From Streptomyces bambusae (GTDB lineage: Bacteria > Actinomycetota > Actinomycetes > Streptomycetales > Streptomycetaceae), in contig NZ_JAJAUZ010000029.1 of assembly GCF_020532645.1 (NCBI RefSeq), positions 34,662 through 98,661 on the forward strand: DNA of 64,000 nt, written 5' to 3'. Positions 41,500 to 52,279 of this stretch are shown here, in pieces. Below the pieces are notes generated by a model that was not told where the DNA came from, did not search any database, and saw only the letters and a list, made by a program, of their open reading frames with translations. The translations under genes and the position numbers were made by a program. The first letter of the stretch is position 1. Every line of letters starts with the position of its first letter.

Positions 41500-42933
41500 T
41501 CAGGCCGACGTGGGGCCCGTCACAGCGGCGCCGGCGGCCTTGGCGGCGGCCCGCACGGCACCGGCGACGGCGCCCGCGACCTTGTCGTTGAAGACCGACG
41601 GGATGATGTAGTTCGGGTTCAGCTCGTCGCCGGAGACCACGTCCGCGAGGGCGGTGGCGGCGGCCAGCATCATGCCGGTGTTCACGGTCCGGGACTGGGC
41701 GTCCAGGAGGCCGCGGAAGACGCCCGGGAAGACAAGGACGTTGTTGATCTGGTTCGGGAAGTCGGAGCGGCCGGTGGCCACGACGGCGGCCGTCTCGCGG
41801 GCGATCGCCGGGTCCACCTCGGGGTCCGGGTTCGCGAGCGCGAAGACGATGGCGCCTTCGGCCATGGCCGCGACGTCCTCGCCGTTCAGCACGTTGGGGG
41901 CGGAGACGCCGATGAACACGTCGGCGCCGGCGACGGCCTCCTTGAGGGTGCCGGTGTAGCCCTCGGGGTTGGTGTTGTCGGCGATCCAGCGCAGCGGGGA
42001 TTCCGCGTCAGCGTCGACGAGGTCGGGGCGGCCGGCGTGCACGACGCCGTGGATGTCGGCGACGACGGCGTGCTTGACGCCCGCCGCGAGCAGCAGCTTG
42101 AGGATGGCCGTGCCGGCCGCTCCGGCGCCGGACATGACCACCTTCACGTCGCCGATGCCCTTGCCCACCACGCGCAGGGCGTTGGTGAGGGCGGCGAGGA
42201 CGACGATGGCGGTGCCGTGCTGGTCGTCGTGGAAGACGGGGATGTCGAGGGCCTCGCGGAGCCTGGCTTCGATCTCGAAGCAGCGCGGCGCGGAGATGTC
42301 CTCCAGGTTGATGCCGGCGAAGCCGGGCGCGATGGCCTTGACGATGGCGACGATCTCGTCGGAGTCCTGGGTGTCCAGGCAGATCGGCCAGGCGTCGATG
42401 CCCGCGAACCGCTTGAAGAGGGCCGCCTTGCCCTCCATGACGGGCAGCGCGGCCTTGGGGCCGATGTTGCCGAGGCCGAGCACGGCGGAGCCGTCCGTCA
42501 CGACTGCGACGGAGTTGCGCTTGATGGTGAGGCGGCGGGCGTCCTCGGGGTTCTCGGCGATCGCCATGCACACGCGGGCCACGCCCGGGGTGTAGATCAT
42601 CGAGAGGTCGTCGCGGTTGCGGATGGGGTGCTTGGCCGCCATCTCGATCTTGCCGCCGAGGTGCATCAGGAACGTACGGTCGGAGACCTTGCCGAGGGTG
42701 ACGCCCTCGATGCCCCGCAGTCGCTGCACGATCTCGTCGGCGTGCGCGGTGGACGTCGCGGCGATGGTGACGTCGATCCGGAGCTTCTCGTGACCGGAGG
42801 CGGTCACGTCGAGGCCGGTGACCGAACCGCCGGAGGACTCCACGGCGGTGGTGAGCTGGGAGACCGCGGTTCCGCTCGCGGGCACTTCCAGGCGGACCGT
42901 CATCGAGTACGAGACGCTGGGCGCCGTTGCCAT
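41500..42933 (-). CDS. NAD-type malic enzyme with N-terminal ACT domain
   Basis: 477 aa from ATG 42933, with GAGGAA eight bases upstream; in-frame ATGs at 42948 and 43020 are less well placed. Residues ~8-85 form an ACT-like ligand-binding domain (YSMTVRLEVPASGTAVSQLTTAVESSGGSVTGLDV). The catalytic part has Tyr in LSMIYTPGVAR, GSAVLGLGNIGPKAALPVMEGK, the metal-binding VFHDDQHGTAIVV and a Rossmann GAGAAG. Catalyses oxidative decarboxylation of malate to pyruvate. The cofactor (NAD or NADP) cannot be settled by eye. The ACT domain suggests allosteric control by a small metabolite. Confidence 0.94.
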   Translation of the reverse strand: MATAPSVSYSMTVRLEVPASGTAVSQLTTAVESSGGSVTGLDVTASGHEKLRIDVTIAATSTAHADEIVQRLRGIEGVTLGKVSDRTFLMHLGGKIEMAAKHPIRNRDDLSMIYTPGVARVCMAIAENPEDARRLTIKRNSVAVVTDGSAVLGLGNIGPKAALPVMEGKAALFKRFAGIDAWPICLDTQDSDEIVAIVKAIAPGFAGINLEDISAPRCFEIEARLREALDIPVFHDDQHGTAIVVLAALTNALRVVGKGIGDVKVVMSGAGAAGTAILKLLLAAGVKHAVVADIHGVVHAGRPDLVDADAESPLRWIADNTNPEGYTGTLKEAVAGADVFIGVSAPNVLNGEDVAAMAEGAIVFALANPDPEVDPAIARETAAVVATGRSDFPNQINNVLVFPGVFRGLLDAQSRTVNTGMMLAAATALADVVSGDELNPNYIIPSVFNDKVAGAVAGAVRAAAKAAGAAVTGPTSA

Positions 42934-43147
42934 GGCCGTGTTCCTCATTTCGCTTGCTTCTGCGCACGCCCCCCTGACGCCGCGGCACGCGCGGCAGGAC
43001 GTGTTGTCCGATCGTCCCACCTACCGACGAGTAGCCGGTAACCAGCTACAAATTTCGGAAAGGTTCTTCCACCATACGAGATTTGATGGCCGAAGAGAAG
43101 GAAAGCGCCCGGCGGAAGCCGCGATCGGCCCCCGCACCGCCCCAACG

Positions 43148-43310
43148 CAAAGAAGAGGTCCGCGTCCCGAAGGACGCGGACCTCTTCCGAAGTCATGACA
43201 CCGACCCGCCATGCTCGCCTCGCGGCAAGTGGTCGCTCTAAGCGACGAAGGTTGGGCCCGGGGGCTTGGATCGAGCCGGTGCCGTACCCAGGCTAACAAA
43301 GGATCGGCCG
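43148..43310 (-). ncRNA. Candidate small RNA between HelD-like and malic enzyme genes
   Basis: The 377-base gap 42934-43310 has no ORF. On the minus strand it ends in a perfect 16-base stem (43152-43167 with 43172-43187, tetraloop) followed by TTTGCG, a strong rho-independent terminator. Before it lies a small hairpin (gtcgct-ta-gagcgac). In S. coelicolor I recall an expressed small RNA (scr2952) at this malic-enzyme/helicase junction. The 5' end (~43250-43310) is a guess. The hairpin could instead simply end the upstream helicase transcript. Confidence 0.45.
43152..43187 (-). terminator. Strong intrinsic terminator
   Basis: gaagaggtccgcgtcc (43152-43167) and ggacgcggacctcttc (43172-43187) pair perfectly over 16 bases with loop cgaa. 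Read leftward, the stem is followed by TTTGCG. It ends the HelD-like transcript and/or the candidate small RNA. Confidence 0.9.
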
Positions 43311-45638
<2,328 letters not shown>

Positions 45639-45731
45639 CGGGGCCCCCTTCTGACGTGCGTGGGCGACCGTCAACCGTACGCGACGCCGGACCGTGTCTG
45701 CACGCGCGTTCCCCGAGCGCCGTGCGGTCGG

Positions 45732-46307
45732 CTACGGCGTACGGGCGGCGACGGTGCGGCGGCGGTGGCGGGCGACGCGCTCGCGGTTGCCGCACAGCTC
45801 GCTGGAGCACCAGCGCCGGCGGCGGCCCCGGGAGGTGTCGAGGTAGACGCGGGTACAGCCGTGGCCCTCGCAGGAGCGCAGCAGGGACCGGTCGCCGGGG
45901 TCGGTGAGGAGTTCCACGGCGTCGCGGGCCACGGCGGCGAGCAGGGCTGCGCGGTCGGCTCCTGCGGTGAGCGCACGGACCAGCGCGCCGTCGGCACCCC
46001 GTACGGCACACAGGCCCGGGGGTGCGCCGGCGGCCAGCGCGTTGACGCGGGCCAGCGGGGCGTCGGCGGGGGCCGCACCGGGGGATTCGGCGCGGAACAG
46101 GTCGGCGAGGTCGGCGCGGAGGTCCCGGAAGGGCGGCAGCCAGTCGCCGTCCACCGTGTGCAGGGACGTTCCGGCAGGCACGAGTCCGGCGCCGAGCAGC
46201 CAGCACCGCAGGTCGCCGGGCCCGCACAGCCCCTCCTCGGCGCCACCGGTGGCCATGAGGTCGAGACACGCCCGCCCGGAGTCGAACCACAGCCCGTGTG
46301 CCCTCAT
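45732..46307 (-). CDS. CGNR zinc-finger protein (ABATE domain)
   Basis: 191 aa from ATG 46307 (MRAHGLWFDSGRACLDLMATGG), which fits the family start; a GTG at 46373 would add 22 residues. The N-terminal ABATE domain (stress-related, ligand-binding) covers residues ~5-130. The C-terminal CGNR finger is CEGHGCTRVYLDTSRGRRRRWCSSELCGNRERVARHR, with four Cys ligands and the eponymous C-G-N-R. Probably a DNA-binding transcription regulator; targets unknown. It lies 93 bases upstream of the HelD-like gene on the same strand. Confidence 0.88.
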   Translation of the reverse strand: MRAHGLWFDSGRACLDLMATGGAEEGLCGPGDLRCWLLGAGLVPAGTSLHTVDGDWLPPFRDLRADLADLFRAESPGAAPADAPLARVNALAAGAPPGLCAVRGADGALVRALTAGADRAALLAAVARDAVELLTDPGDRSLLRSCEGHGCTRVYLDTSRGRRRRWCSSELCGNRERVARHRRRTVAARTP

Positions 46308-46447
46308 GCCCGCCACCGCCTCGGCGTCCCGGAGAGTGCCTACCGCCCCTCCAGAGTGCCCCCGCTCCGCCACTTCCGGAACCCCGCCGACCGTGCCGGT
46401 TGGAACGGGTGCCGGGGCGCTGCGGGCCCGGGCGTACGACGGCCGCC

Positions 46448-47596
46448 CTACGCCTGCGCGTACGCGGCGTCGGTCGGGGTGTCCAGGGAGAGGCGGTAGC
46501 CGCGTTTGACGACGGTCTGGATGAGGTTGGGGGTGCCGAGGGCGGTGCGGAGGCGGGCCATGGCGGTTTCGACGGCGTGTTCGTCGGTGCCGGTGCCGGG
46601 GAGGGCGCGCAGGAGTTCGGCGCGGGGCACCACCCAGCCGGGCCGGCGGGCGAGGGCGCGCAGCAGGGCCATGCCGGCGGGCGGTACGGGGCGCAGGGCG
46701 TCGCCGACGAGGACGGCGTGGCCGCGGATCTCCAGCCGCCGGCCGGCGACCGACAGGACCCGGGTGCGGGCGGGGAGTTCGGTGCAGAGCAGGGAGACGA
46801 GCGGGCCGAGGCGGAAGCGTTCGGGCTGGACGGTGGCGATGCCGCGGGCCTGGAGCGGCAGTGCGGTGACGGGTCCGACGCAGGCGGCGAGGACTGCTCC
46901 GTGCAGGGCGTCGAGGACGGCGGGCAGCAGCCCGCGTTCGTCGGCGCGGCCGAGCAGGGAGGCGGCGGCGGGCGCGGAGGTGAAGGTGACGGCGTCGAGC
47001 GTGCGGGCTGCGACGGCGTCGATCAGCCTGTCGAGAGGGGCCGGGTCCAGCGGCGGCAGCCAGCGGTAGACGGGAACGACGACGACCTCGGCGCCGCCGG
47101 CCTGCAGTGCTTCGACGAAGCCGGGCAGCGGCTCGCCGTGCAGCTGGAGGGCGATCCGGCGGCCGGCGACGCCTTCGGCGAGCAGCCGGTCGAGGACTTC
47201 GGCGAGGGATTCGGAATCGGGCGACCAGGATTCGACGAGCCCGGCGGCGCGGATGGCGCCCTTCACCTTCGGTCCGCGGGCGAGGAGTTCGGCGCCGCGG
47301 AGCCGTTCGAGGAGGTCTTCGCCGATGCCCCAGCCGTCGGCGGCCTCGACCCAGCCGCGGAAGCCGATGGCGGTGGTGGCGACGACGGCGTCGGGGGCGC
47401 TGTGGATCAGTTCCTTGGTGGCGGCGAGGAGTTCGCTGTCGTCGGCGAGCGGCACGATCCGCAGGGCGGGGGCGTGCTGGACGGCGGCGCCGCGGCGGCG
47501 CAGCAGGGTGCCGAGTTCGTCGGCGCGCCGGGCGGCGGTGACGCCGACGGTGAAGCCGGACAGCGGGCCCGTGCCGGGAACTGCGTTCTCATCCAT
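46448..47596 (-). CDS. nnaR: NnaR-type nitrate/nitrite assimilation regulator (HemD-like domain plus winged helix)
   Basis: 382 aa from ATG 47596. Residues ~12-260 resemble uroporphyrinogen-III synthase (GFTVGVTAARRADELGTLLRRRGAAVQHAPAL, DAVTFTSAPAAASLL). The C-terminus is an OmpR-type winged helix (LRPVPPAGMALLRALARRPGWVVPRAELLRAL, VETAMARLRTALGTPNLIQTVVKRGYRL). This fusion is described in S. coelicolor as nnaR, a GlnR target that co-activates nitrate/nitrite assimilation genes. A GlnR-type box lies 82 bases upstream, and a NarK nitrate transporter gene is next to it. A classical HemD enzyme would lack the DNA-binding end. Confidence 0.9.
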   Translation of the reverse strand: MDENAVPGTGPLSGFTVGVTAARRADELGTLLRRRGAAVQHAPALRIVPLADDSELLAATKELIHSAPDAVVATTAIGFRGWVEAADGWGIGEDLLERLRGAELLARGPKVKGAIRAAGLVESWSPDSESLAEVLDRLLAEGVAGRRIALQLHGEPLPGFVEALQAGGAEVVVVPVYRWLPPLDPAPLDRLIDAVAARTLDAVTFTSAPAAASLLGRADERGLLPAVLDALHGAVLAACVGPVTALPLQARGIATVQPERFRLGPLVSLLCTELPARTRVLSVAGRRLEIRGHAVLVGDALRPVPPAGMALLRALARRPGWVVPRAELLRALPGTGTDEHAVETAMARLRTALGTPNLIQTVVKRGYRLSLDTPTDAAYAQA

Positions 47597-47677
47597 CGTG
47601 ACCTGCCTCGACGTGCATGACGGCGCATGGGGGTGACGCATGGGGAGGTGCGCCGGTACCGAGCCTGCCAACGCGGC

Positions 47678-47715
47678 GTGACAGGCTCGGTTCCGCCGTA
47701 TTTCACGGCCGTAAC
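47678..47715 (-). promoter_or_regulatory. GlnR-type operator upstream of nnaR
   Basis: Read on the minus strand: GTTAC-n6-GAAAT-n6-GAACC-n6-GTCAC (47715 down to 47678). The streptomycete GlnR box is gTnAC-n6-GaAAC repeated at 11-base steps. The first pair matches except one base (GAAAT), and the outer GTCAC also fits the a-site. Its location 82 bases before the nnaR start codon agrees with nnaR being a GlnR target. Confidence 0.75.
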
Positions 47716-47739
47716 AGGCCGTCCGTTCTTTCCCTGCCG

Positions 47740-49110
47740 TCACACCTCGGCGTAGGCGGGCTGCGCCGCCGTCTCGGGCCGTGCGGTGTCGGCAGCCGGG
47801 GCGGTCGCGGGCCGGCGAAGGTATACCGCCCAGGTCACCGCGCAGCACAGGGCGTAGAAGCCGAGGAAGGTGACGAAGGCGGCTGTGCCGGAGCCGGAGC
47901 TGAGGAAGGCCTCGCGGAAGACGAGGTTGATGCCGAGTCCGCCGAGTGCGCCGACCGCACCGATCAGGCCCATGGCGGCGCCGGAGAGCCGGCGCCCGTA
48001 GGCCGCGGCGGCCTCGGCGTCCATGCCGCGGGCCACGGCCTTGGCCTGGAAGATGCCGGGGATCATCTTGTACGTCGAGCCGTTGCCGAGCCCGCTGAGG
48101 ACGAACAGGGCGATGAAGCCGACGAGGAACACCGGCAGCGAGGTCCGTACCGAGGCGGCGATCACCACGCCGGTGGCGGCGGCCATGGCCACGAACGCGC
48201 CGAGGGTGATCCGCGCGCCGCCGAACCGGTCGGCGAGCCGGCCGCCGACCGGCCGGATCAGCGAGCCGAGCAGCGGTCCGATGAAGGTGAGCGAGGCGGC
48301 CTGCAGCGGGGTGCGGCCGAACTGGGTCTGGAGCACCAGGCCGAAGGCGAAGCTGTAGCCGATGAACGAGCCGAAGCAGCCGACGTACAGCAGGGACATG
48401 ATCCAGGTGTGGCCGTCGCGCAGGGCCTCGCGGACGGCGCCGGTGTCGTTGCGGACGGGCGCGAGGTTGTCCATGCGCAGGGCGGCGAGCGCGGCGGCGA
48501 CGATGACGAGCGGCAGGTAGGCGGCGAGGAGCAGCCGCGGGTGGCCGGCGCCGGCGGTGCCGATCACGAGGAGGCCGGCGAGCTGGACGACGGGCACGCC
48601 GATGTTGCCGCCGCCGGCGTTGAGGCCGAGGGCCCAGCCCTTCTGGCGGAGCGGGAAGAAGGCGTTGATGTTGGTCATGGAGGAGGCGAAGTTGCCGCCG
48701 CCGACCCCGGTGAGCGCGGCCACCAGCAGGAACGTGGTGTACGAGGTGCCGGGTTCCATCACGACCAGGGCGGCGACGGTCGGGGCGAGCAGCAGGAGCG
48801 CGCTGACGACCGTCCAGTTCCGGCCGCCGAAGCGGGCGACGGCGAAGGTGTACGGGATCCGGACGACGGCGCCGACCAGGGTGGCGGTGGCGATGAGGAA
48901 GAACTTGCCGGCCGGGTCGATCCCGTACTCGGGGCCCATGAAGAGGACCATCACGGACCACAGGGACCAGATGGAGAAGCCGATGTGCTCCGAGAAGACG
49001 GAGTAGACCAGGTTGCGCCGGGCGGTGCGCTCGCCGCCCTCCTTCCAGAACGTCTCGTCCTCGGGGTCCCACCGCTCGATCCAGCGGCCCCCCGTGCGCG
49101 GTGCGGTCAT
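47740..49110 (-). CDS. narK: NarK-type nitrate/nitrite transporter (MFS)
   Basis: 456 aa from ATG 49110, with GGAGG four bases upstream. Residues 1-30 (GGRWIERWDPEDETFWKEGGERTARRN) are the typical actinobacterial NarK lead-in, then twelve helices start LVYSVFSEHIGFSIWSLWSVMVLFMGPEYG. The nitrate-signature-like loops TALTGVGGGNFASSMTNINAFFP and GLGNGSTYKMIPGIF (Gly-rich, helices 5 and 11) identify nitrate/nitrite porters. Imports nitrate or exchanges nitrite. It lies upstream of the regulator nnaR on the same strand with a GlnR box between them, so both belong to nitrogen control. Confidence 0.93.
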   Translation of the reverse strand: MTAPRTGGRWIERWDPEDETFWKEGGERTARRNLVYSVFSEHIGFSIWSLWSVMVLFMGPEYGIDPAGKFFLIATATLVGAVVRIPYTFAVARFGGRNWTVVSALLLLAPTVAALVVMEPGTSYTTFLLVAALTGVGGGNFASSMTNINAFFPLRQKGWALGLNAGGGNIGVPVVQLAGLLVIGTAGAGHPRLLLAAYLPLVIVAAALAALRMDNLAPVRNDTGAVREALRDGHTWIMSLLYVGCFGSFIGYSFAFGLVLQTQFGRTPLQAASLTFIGPLLGSLIRPVGGRLADRFGGARITLGAFVAMAAATGVVIAASVRTSLPVFLVGFIALFVLSGLGNGSTYKMIPGIFQAKAVARGMDAEAAAAYGRRLSGAAMGLIGAVGALGGLGINLVFREAFLSSGSGTAAFVTFLGFYALCCAVTWAVYLRRPATAPAADTARPETAAQPAYAEV

Positions 49111-49240
49111 CACGCCTCCACAGCTCTCGTATCCGACGGGACAGACCGTAGGAACGGCGCGTTTCAGCCCCCGTCCCCCCACGATGACCGCTACGGAACG
49201 TTGCTCTCACCCGAGTGCACCGCCGGCTGTGAGCGCAGCG

Positions 49241-49268
49241 TGAGGCGCGGGGTCCGGGGCGGAGCCCC
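49241..49268. repeat. Second copy of the GC-rich intergenic repeat
   Basis: tgaggcgcggggtccggggc plus ggagcccc differs from 951-978 at a single base. It contains an inner palindrome (ggggtccggggcggagcccc). It lies downstream of the LysR gene stop (49281). Confidence 0.7.
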
Positions 49269-49280
49269 GATCCCGGACGG

Positions 49281-50252
49281 TCAGCCGCCCCCCGCCATCA
49301 GCGCCGCGTCCACCTCCGGCAGCCACGACCCGGCCGGCCGTTCCAGCCACCCCCGCTCTGCCGCCAGCCCGGCCGCGGCCGACCGCAGCGCGTCCAGCCC
49401 CGGGTGCCCGAACCCCCGGCGCCACACCATCGACAGCGGGGACAGCGGCACCGGCGCGACCAGCGGCCGCTTCACCGACGCCGGCAGGTCGGCGAACGAC
49501 ACCGTCGCCAGCACCGGCGTCCGCGTCTTGGCCATGACCCGCCCGAACTCCTCCTTGCCCACGGCCACCGGCGCCGGTGCCGCCACCTTGATGCCCCGCC
49601 CGGCGAACAGCCGCCGCGCCAGATCGGTCCATTCGGCGGTCCGCGGGTTCCCGGCCCCCGCGTACACCGTCTCCCCGGCCAGCTCGGCCAGCGGTACGGC
49701 CTCCAGGCCGGCCAGCCGGTGCCCGAGCGGCAGCAGCACGGCCAGCGGTTCGTACCGCACGGGCCGGTGCACGAGCCGGGCCCGGAGCCCCGCCGGCAGC
49801 CCGCCGAACCGCCCGAACGTCACGTCGAGCCGCCCCGCCGCCACCTCGGCCGCACTGTGCGTCAGCCCGCTCTCGAACCGGGCCATCAGCTCGCAGCCCG
49901 GCGCCAGCTCCCGGGCCCGGTCGAGCACGGTCCGCGCCGTCCCTGGCCCGTCCGTGTTGACGTCGACGAGCAGCGGCCGCCCCGCCGGCCCGCTGAACGC
50001 CGCGGCCAGCTCCTCGTGCGCGGCGAGCACCCGGTGCGCGTACGGCAGCAGCCGCTCCCCCTCGGGCGTGAGGGCGACCTGCCGGGTGGACCGTACGAAC
50101 AGCTCCGCCCCCAGGGCCTTCTCCAGCCGCCGGACGTCCCGGCTGAGGGCCTGCTGCGCCACGTACAGCCGGGCCGCGGCCCGGGTGAAGTGGAGCTCCT
50201 CGGCGACGGCGGCGAAGCCGCGCAGCAGCCGGGGGTCGAGGTACTCGTTCAC
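49281..50252 (-). CDS. LysR-family transcriptional regulator
   Basis: 323 aa from GTG 50252. The N-terminal helix-turn-helix (LRGFAAVAEELHFTRAAARLYVAQQALSRDVRRLEKALGAELFVRSTRQVALTPEGERLLPYA) is followed by the two-lobed effector domain. It is divergent from an MFS gene with only 84 bases between starts, the usual layout for a LysR protein and its target. The gap contains TTAACAACGCGGCTGCGTGAA, with partial T-n11-A symmetry typical of LysR boxes. Inducer unknown. Confidence 0.92.
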   Translation of the reverse strand: MNEYLDPRLLRGFAAVAEELHFTRAAARLYVAQQALSRDVRRLEKALGAELFVRSTRQVALTPEGERLLPYAHRVLAAHEELAAAFSGPAGRPLLVDVNTDGPGTARTVLDRARELAPGCELMARFESGLTHSAAEVAAGRLDVTFGRFGGLPAGLRARLVHRPVRYEPLAVLLPLGHRLAGLEAVPLAELAGETVYAGAGNPRTAEWTDLARRLFAGRGIKVAAPAPVAVGKEEFGRVMAKTRTPVLATVSFADLPASVKRPLVAPVPLSPLSMVWRRGFGHPGLDALRSAAAGLAAERGWLERPAGSWLPEVDAALMAGGG

Positions 50253-50336
50253 CCGCGAAGATTAACAACGCGGCTGCGTGAATGGCGTCCGAGCAGGTGT
50301 TGGACCGCCCGCGCCCCGCCGGGCGAGGCTTCCCCC

Positions 50337-51608
50337 ATGCCGATCCTGACCGTCTCGGGGGACACCCTCGTCATCGCCGCCCCCACCGCCCGCCGCCGGC
50401 CGCCCCGCGCCCCCGGCCCGTACCGCCGTCTGTTCGAGGTCCCGGGCGCCCGGGCGTTCACGGCGGCCAATGCGGTGGCCCGGCTGCCGATGGGCATGTT
50501 CGGCATCAGCGCGGTCATGATGATCGCCGGCCAGCGCGGCTCGTACGCGCTGGCAGGCGCGGTGACGGCGACGGGCCTGGCGGCGACCGCGGTGGCCGCG
50601 CCGTGGACGGCCCGCCTGGTCGACCGCCACGGGCAGGCCCGCGTCGCGGTCCCGGCGACCCTGCTCGCGGTGCTCGGCTCGCTCTCGCTCGTACTGTGCG
50701 TACGGACCGGCGCCCCGGACTGGACCCTGTTCGCCTCGTACGCGGCGACGGCGACGACCCCGAACATCGGCGGCCTGTCCCGGGCCCGCTGGGCCCACCT
50801 CTTCCGCACGGACCCGGCGGCCCGGCACACCGCGAACGCCTTCGAACAGGCCGGCGACGAGCTGTGCTACATGCTCGGCCCGGTCGTCGCGGCCTTCCTC
50901 TGCTCGGCCTTCTTCCCGGAGGCCGGCACCCTCACCGGCGCCGCCCTGCTCCTGACCGGCATGCTCCTGTTCTGCTCCTGCCGCGCCACCGAACCCCCGC
51001 CCGCCGGCCGCTCGGCCACGGCGGGCCCGGCCCCGCTGCGGACACCGGGGATGCGCGGGCTCCTCGTGATGTTCGTGGCGATGGGCGCGGTGTTCGGCTC
51101 GATGGAGGTGGTCTCGATCGCCCACCTCGACGCGCACGGCCTGGGCGCCGCCGCCGGCCCGGTGCTGGCCCTGCAGGCCCTCGGCTCCTGCCTGGCGGGC
51201 CTGGCGTACGGGGCCCTGCCCGCTGCGTCCGACCCGCGGCGCCGCCTGACGCTGTGCGTGGCCGCCCTGTCGGCGCTGATGTGCCTCCCGTACGCGGCCG
51301 CGGGCTCCCTCGGCCTGCTCGCCCTGTCGCTGCTGGCCGCGGGCATGGCCACCGCCCCCGCGATGGTCAACGGCATGTCCCTGCTCCAGCAGATGACCCC
51401 GCCGTCCCGCCTCAACGAGGGCATGACCCTGGCCGTCACCGCCCTCCTCGCCGGCATAGCCGCCGGCGCCGCCGGCGCCGGCACCACGGTCGACGCCGTC
51501 GGCAGCGCCCCCGCCTATCTGGTCCCGGCGACGGCGGCCCTCGCAGCCCTCGGCCTCACCCTCGCCCAGCGCCACCGCCGCGCAGGCGCGAGGCTCACCC
51601 GTCCGTGA
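50337..51608 (+). CDS. MFS transporter (sugar/drug exporter-like)
   Basis: 423 aa from ATG 50337. Helices begin FTAANAVARLPMGMFGISAVMMIAGQRGSYALAGAVTATG. Motif A is TARLVDRHGQARVAVPATLLAVLG. The C-terminal half starts GLLVMFVAMGAVFGSMEVVSIAHL. It resembles actinobacterial MFS exporters that accompany LysR regulators; the substrate is unknown. Its start lies 84 bases from the divergent LysR gene. Confidence 0.88.
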   Translation: MPILTVSGDTLVIAAPTARRRPPRAPGPYRRLFEVPGARAFTAANAVARLPMGMFGISAVMMIAGQRGSYALAGAVTATGLAATAVAAPWTARLVDRHGQARVAVPATLLAVLGSLSLVLCVRTGAPDWTLFASYAATATTPNIGGLSRARWAHLFRTDPAARHTANAFEQAGDELCYMLGPVVAAFLCSAFFPEAGTLTGAALLLTGMLLFCSCRATEPPPAGRSATAGPAPLRTPGMRGLLVMFVAMGAVFGSMEVVSIAHLDAHGLGAAAGPVLALQALGSCLAGLAYGALPAASDPRRRLTLCVAALSALMCLPYAAAGSLGLLALSLLAAGMATAPAMVNGMSLLQQMTPPSRLNEGMTLAVTALLAGIAAGAAGAGTTVDAVGSAPAYLVPATAALAALGLTLAQRHRRAGARLTRP

Positions 51609-51615
51609 TTGCTCG

Positions 51616-51656
51616 TACCGGAATACGGTACGTAGCCGGTACCGTAATCTGGTACC
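51616..51656. promoter_or_regulatory. Operator array of the YefM-YoeB operon
   Basis: Three related palindromes built on GGTAcc: TACCG-gaata-CGGTA (51616-51630), CGGTACCG (51637-51644) and GGTACC (51651-51656). They end 21 bases before the antitoxin start. YefM-YoeB complexes are known to autorepress through palindromic repeats near their promoter. Confidence 0.75.
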
Positions 51657-51676
51657 ACTACGACGGGAGCGCAGTC

Positions 51677-51949
51677 ATGCCCATCAGCGCCAGCGAGGCC
51701 CGGAAGACCTTGTTCCCCCTCATCGAACGCGTGAACAACGACCACGTCCCGGTAAGGATCAGCTCCAAGAACGGCGACGCGGTCCTCATGTCCGCAGACG
51801 ACTACGACGCCTGGCAGGAGACCGTCTACCTGTTGCGCTCTCCCGCCAATGCCCGCCGCCTCATGGAGGCCGTCGCCCGTGATCGCGCGGCAGCAGGTGA
51901 CCTCCCCAAGGCCATGGAGGAGCTGCGGGAACTGGCCGGTGAGGAGTGA
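51677..51949 (+). CDS. yefM: YefM/Phd-family antitoxin
   Basis: 90 aa; GGGAG precedes the ATG at 51677. The N-terminus MPISASEARKTLFPLIERVNNDHVPVRISSKNGDAVLMSADDYDAWQETVYLL is the Phd/YefM DNA-binding domain. The acidic C-terminus (DLPKAMEELRELAGEE) should wrap the toxin. Its stop overlaps the toxin start by four bases (GTGA). Confidence 0.95.
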   Translation: MPISASEARKTLFPLIERVNNDHVPVRISSKNGDAVLMSADDYDAWQETVYLLRSPANARRLMEAVARDRAAAGDLPKAMEELRELAGEE

Positions 51950-52209
51950 GCAGCGTCCACTTCGACCCGGACGCATGGGAGGACTTCCTCTTCTGGCTGG
52001 CCGCCGACCGCAGGATGGCCCGACGGATCGTCCGGCTGATCGGCGAGATCCAGAGGTCGCCCTTCGCGGGGATCGGGAAGCCCGAGCCGCTGAAGGGCGA
52101 TCTGTCCGGCTACTGGTCCCGCCGGATCGACGACGAGCACCGTCTCGTGTACCGCGCCGACGAGAAGCAGGTGAAGATCCTCAAGGCCCGCTACCACTAC
52201 ACGGACTGA
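51946..52209 (+). CDS. yoeB: YoeB-family mRNA interferase toxin
   Basis: 87 aa from GTG 51946. The RelE/YoeB fold is clear: VHFDPDAWEDFLFWLAADRRMARRIVRLIGEIQRSPFAGIGKPEPLKGDLSGYWSRRIDDEHRLVYR. The catalytic C-terminal His-Tyr is in ARYHYTD. It cleaves mRNA on the ribosome when released from YefM. The position beside tmRNA/SmpB is notable because trans-translation rescues ribosomes stalled by such cleavage. Confidence 0.95.
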   Translation: MSSVHFDPDAWEDFLFWLAADRRMARRIVRLIGEIQRSPFAGIGKPEPLKGDLSGYWSRRIDDEHRLVYRADEKQVKILKARYHYTD

Positions 52210-52226
52210 CAGCCGCCGGGCATGAC

Positions 52227-52263
52227 GAAGGCCCCGCCCCCGGAGACCGGGTGCGGGGCCTTC
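52227..52263. terminator. Terminator shared by yoeB and ssrA
   Basis: gaaggccccgc (52227-52237) and gcggggccttc (52253-52263) form a perfect 11-base stem, with further cccgg/ccggg pairing in the loop. It lies between the convergent toxin and tmRNA genes. Confidence 0.8.
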
Positions 52264-52279
52264 GCCCACATGGGATGAG

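Noticed and set aside
43230..43300. Possible tRNA near the HelD-malic enzyme gap
   Set aside because: A ggctcgatcc word resembles a T arm, but no acceptor or anticodon stem can be built on either strand.
45680..45731. Rifamycin-associated element upstream of the HelD-like gene
   Set aside because: No matching inverted repeat is present in the short upstream gap.
47617..50265. 882-aa rightward ORF
   Set aside because: It covers narK and LysR in antisense and is low-complexity Gly/Asp/Ala.
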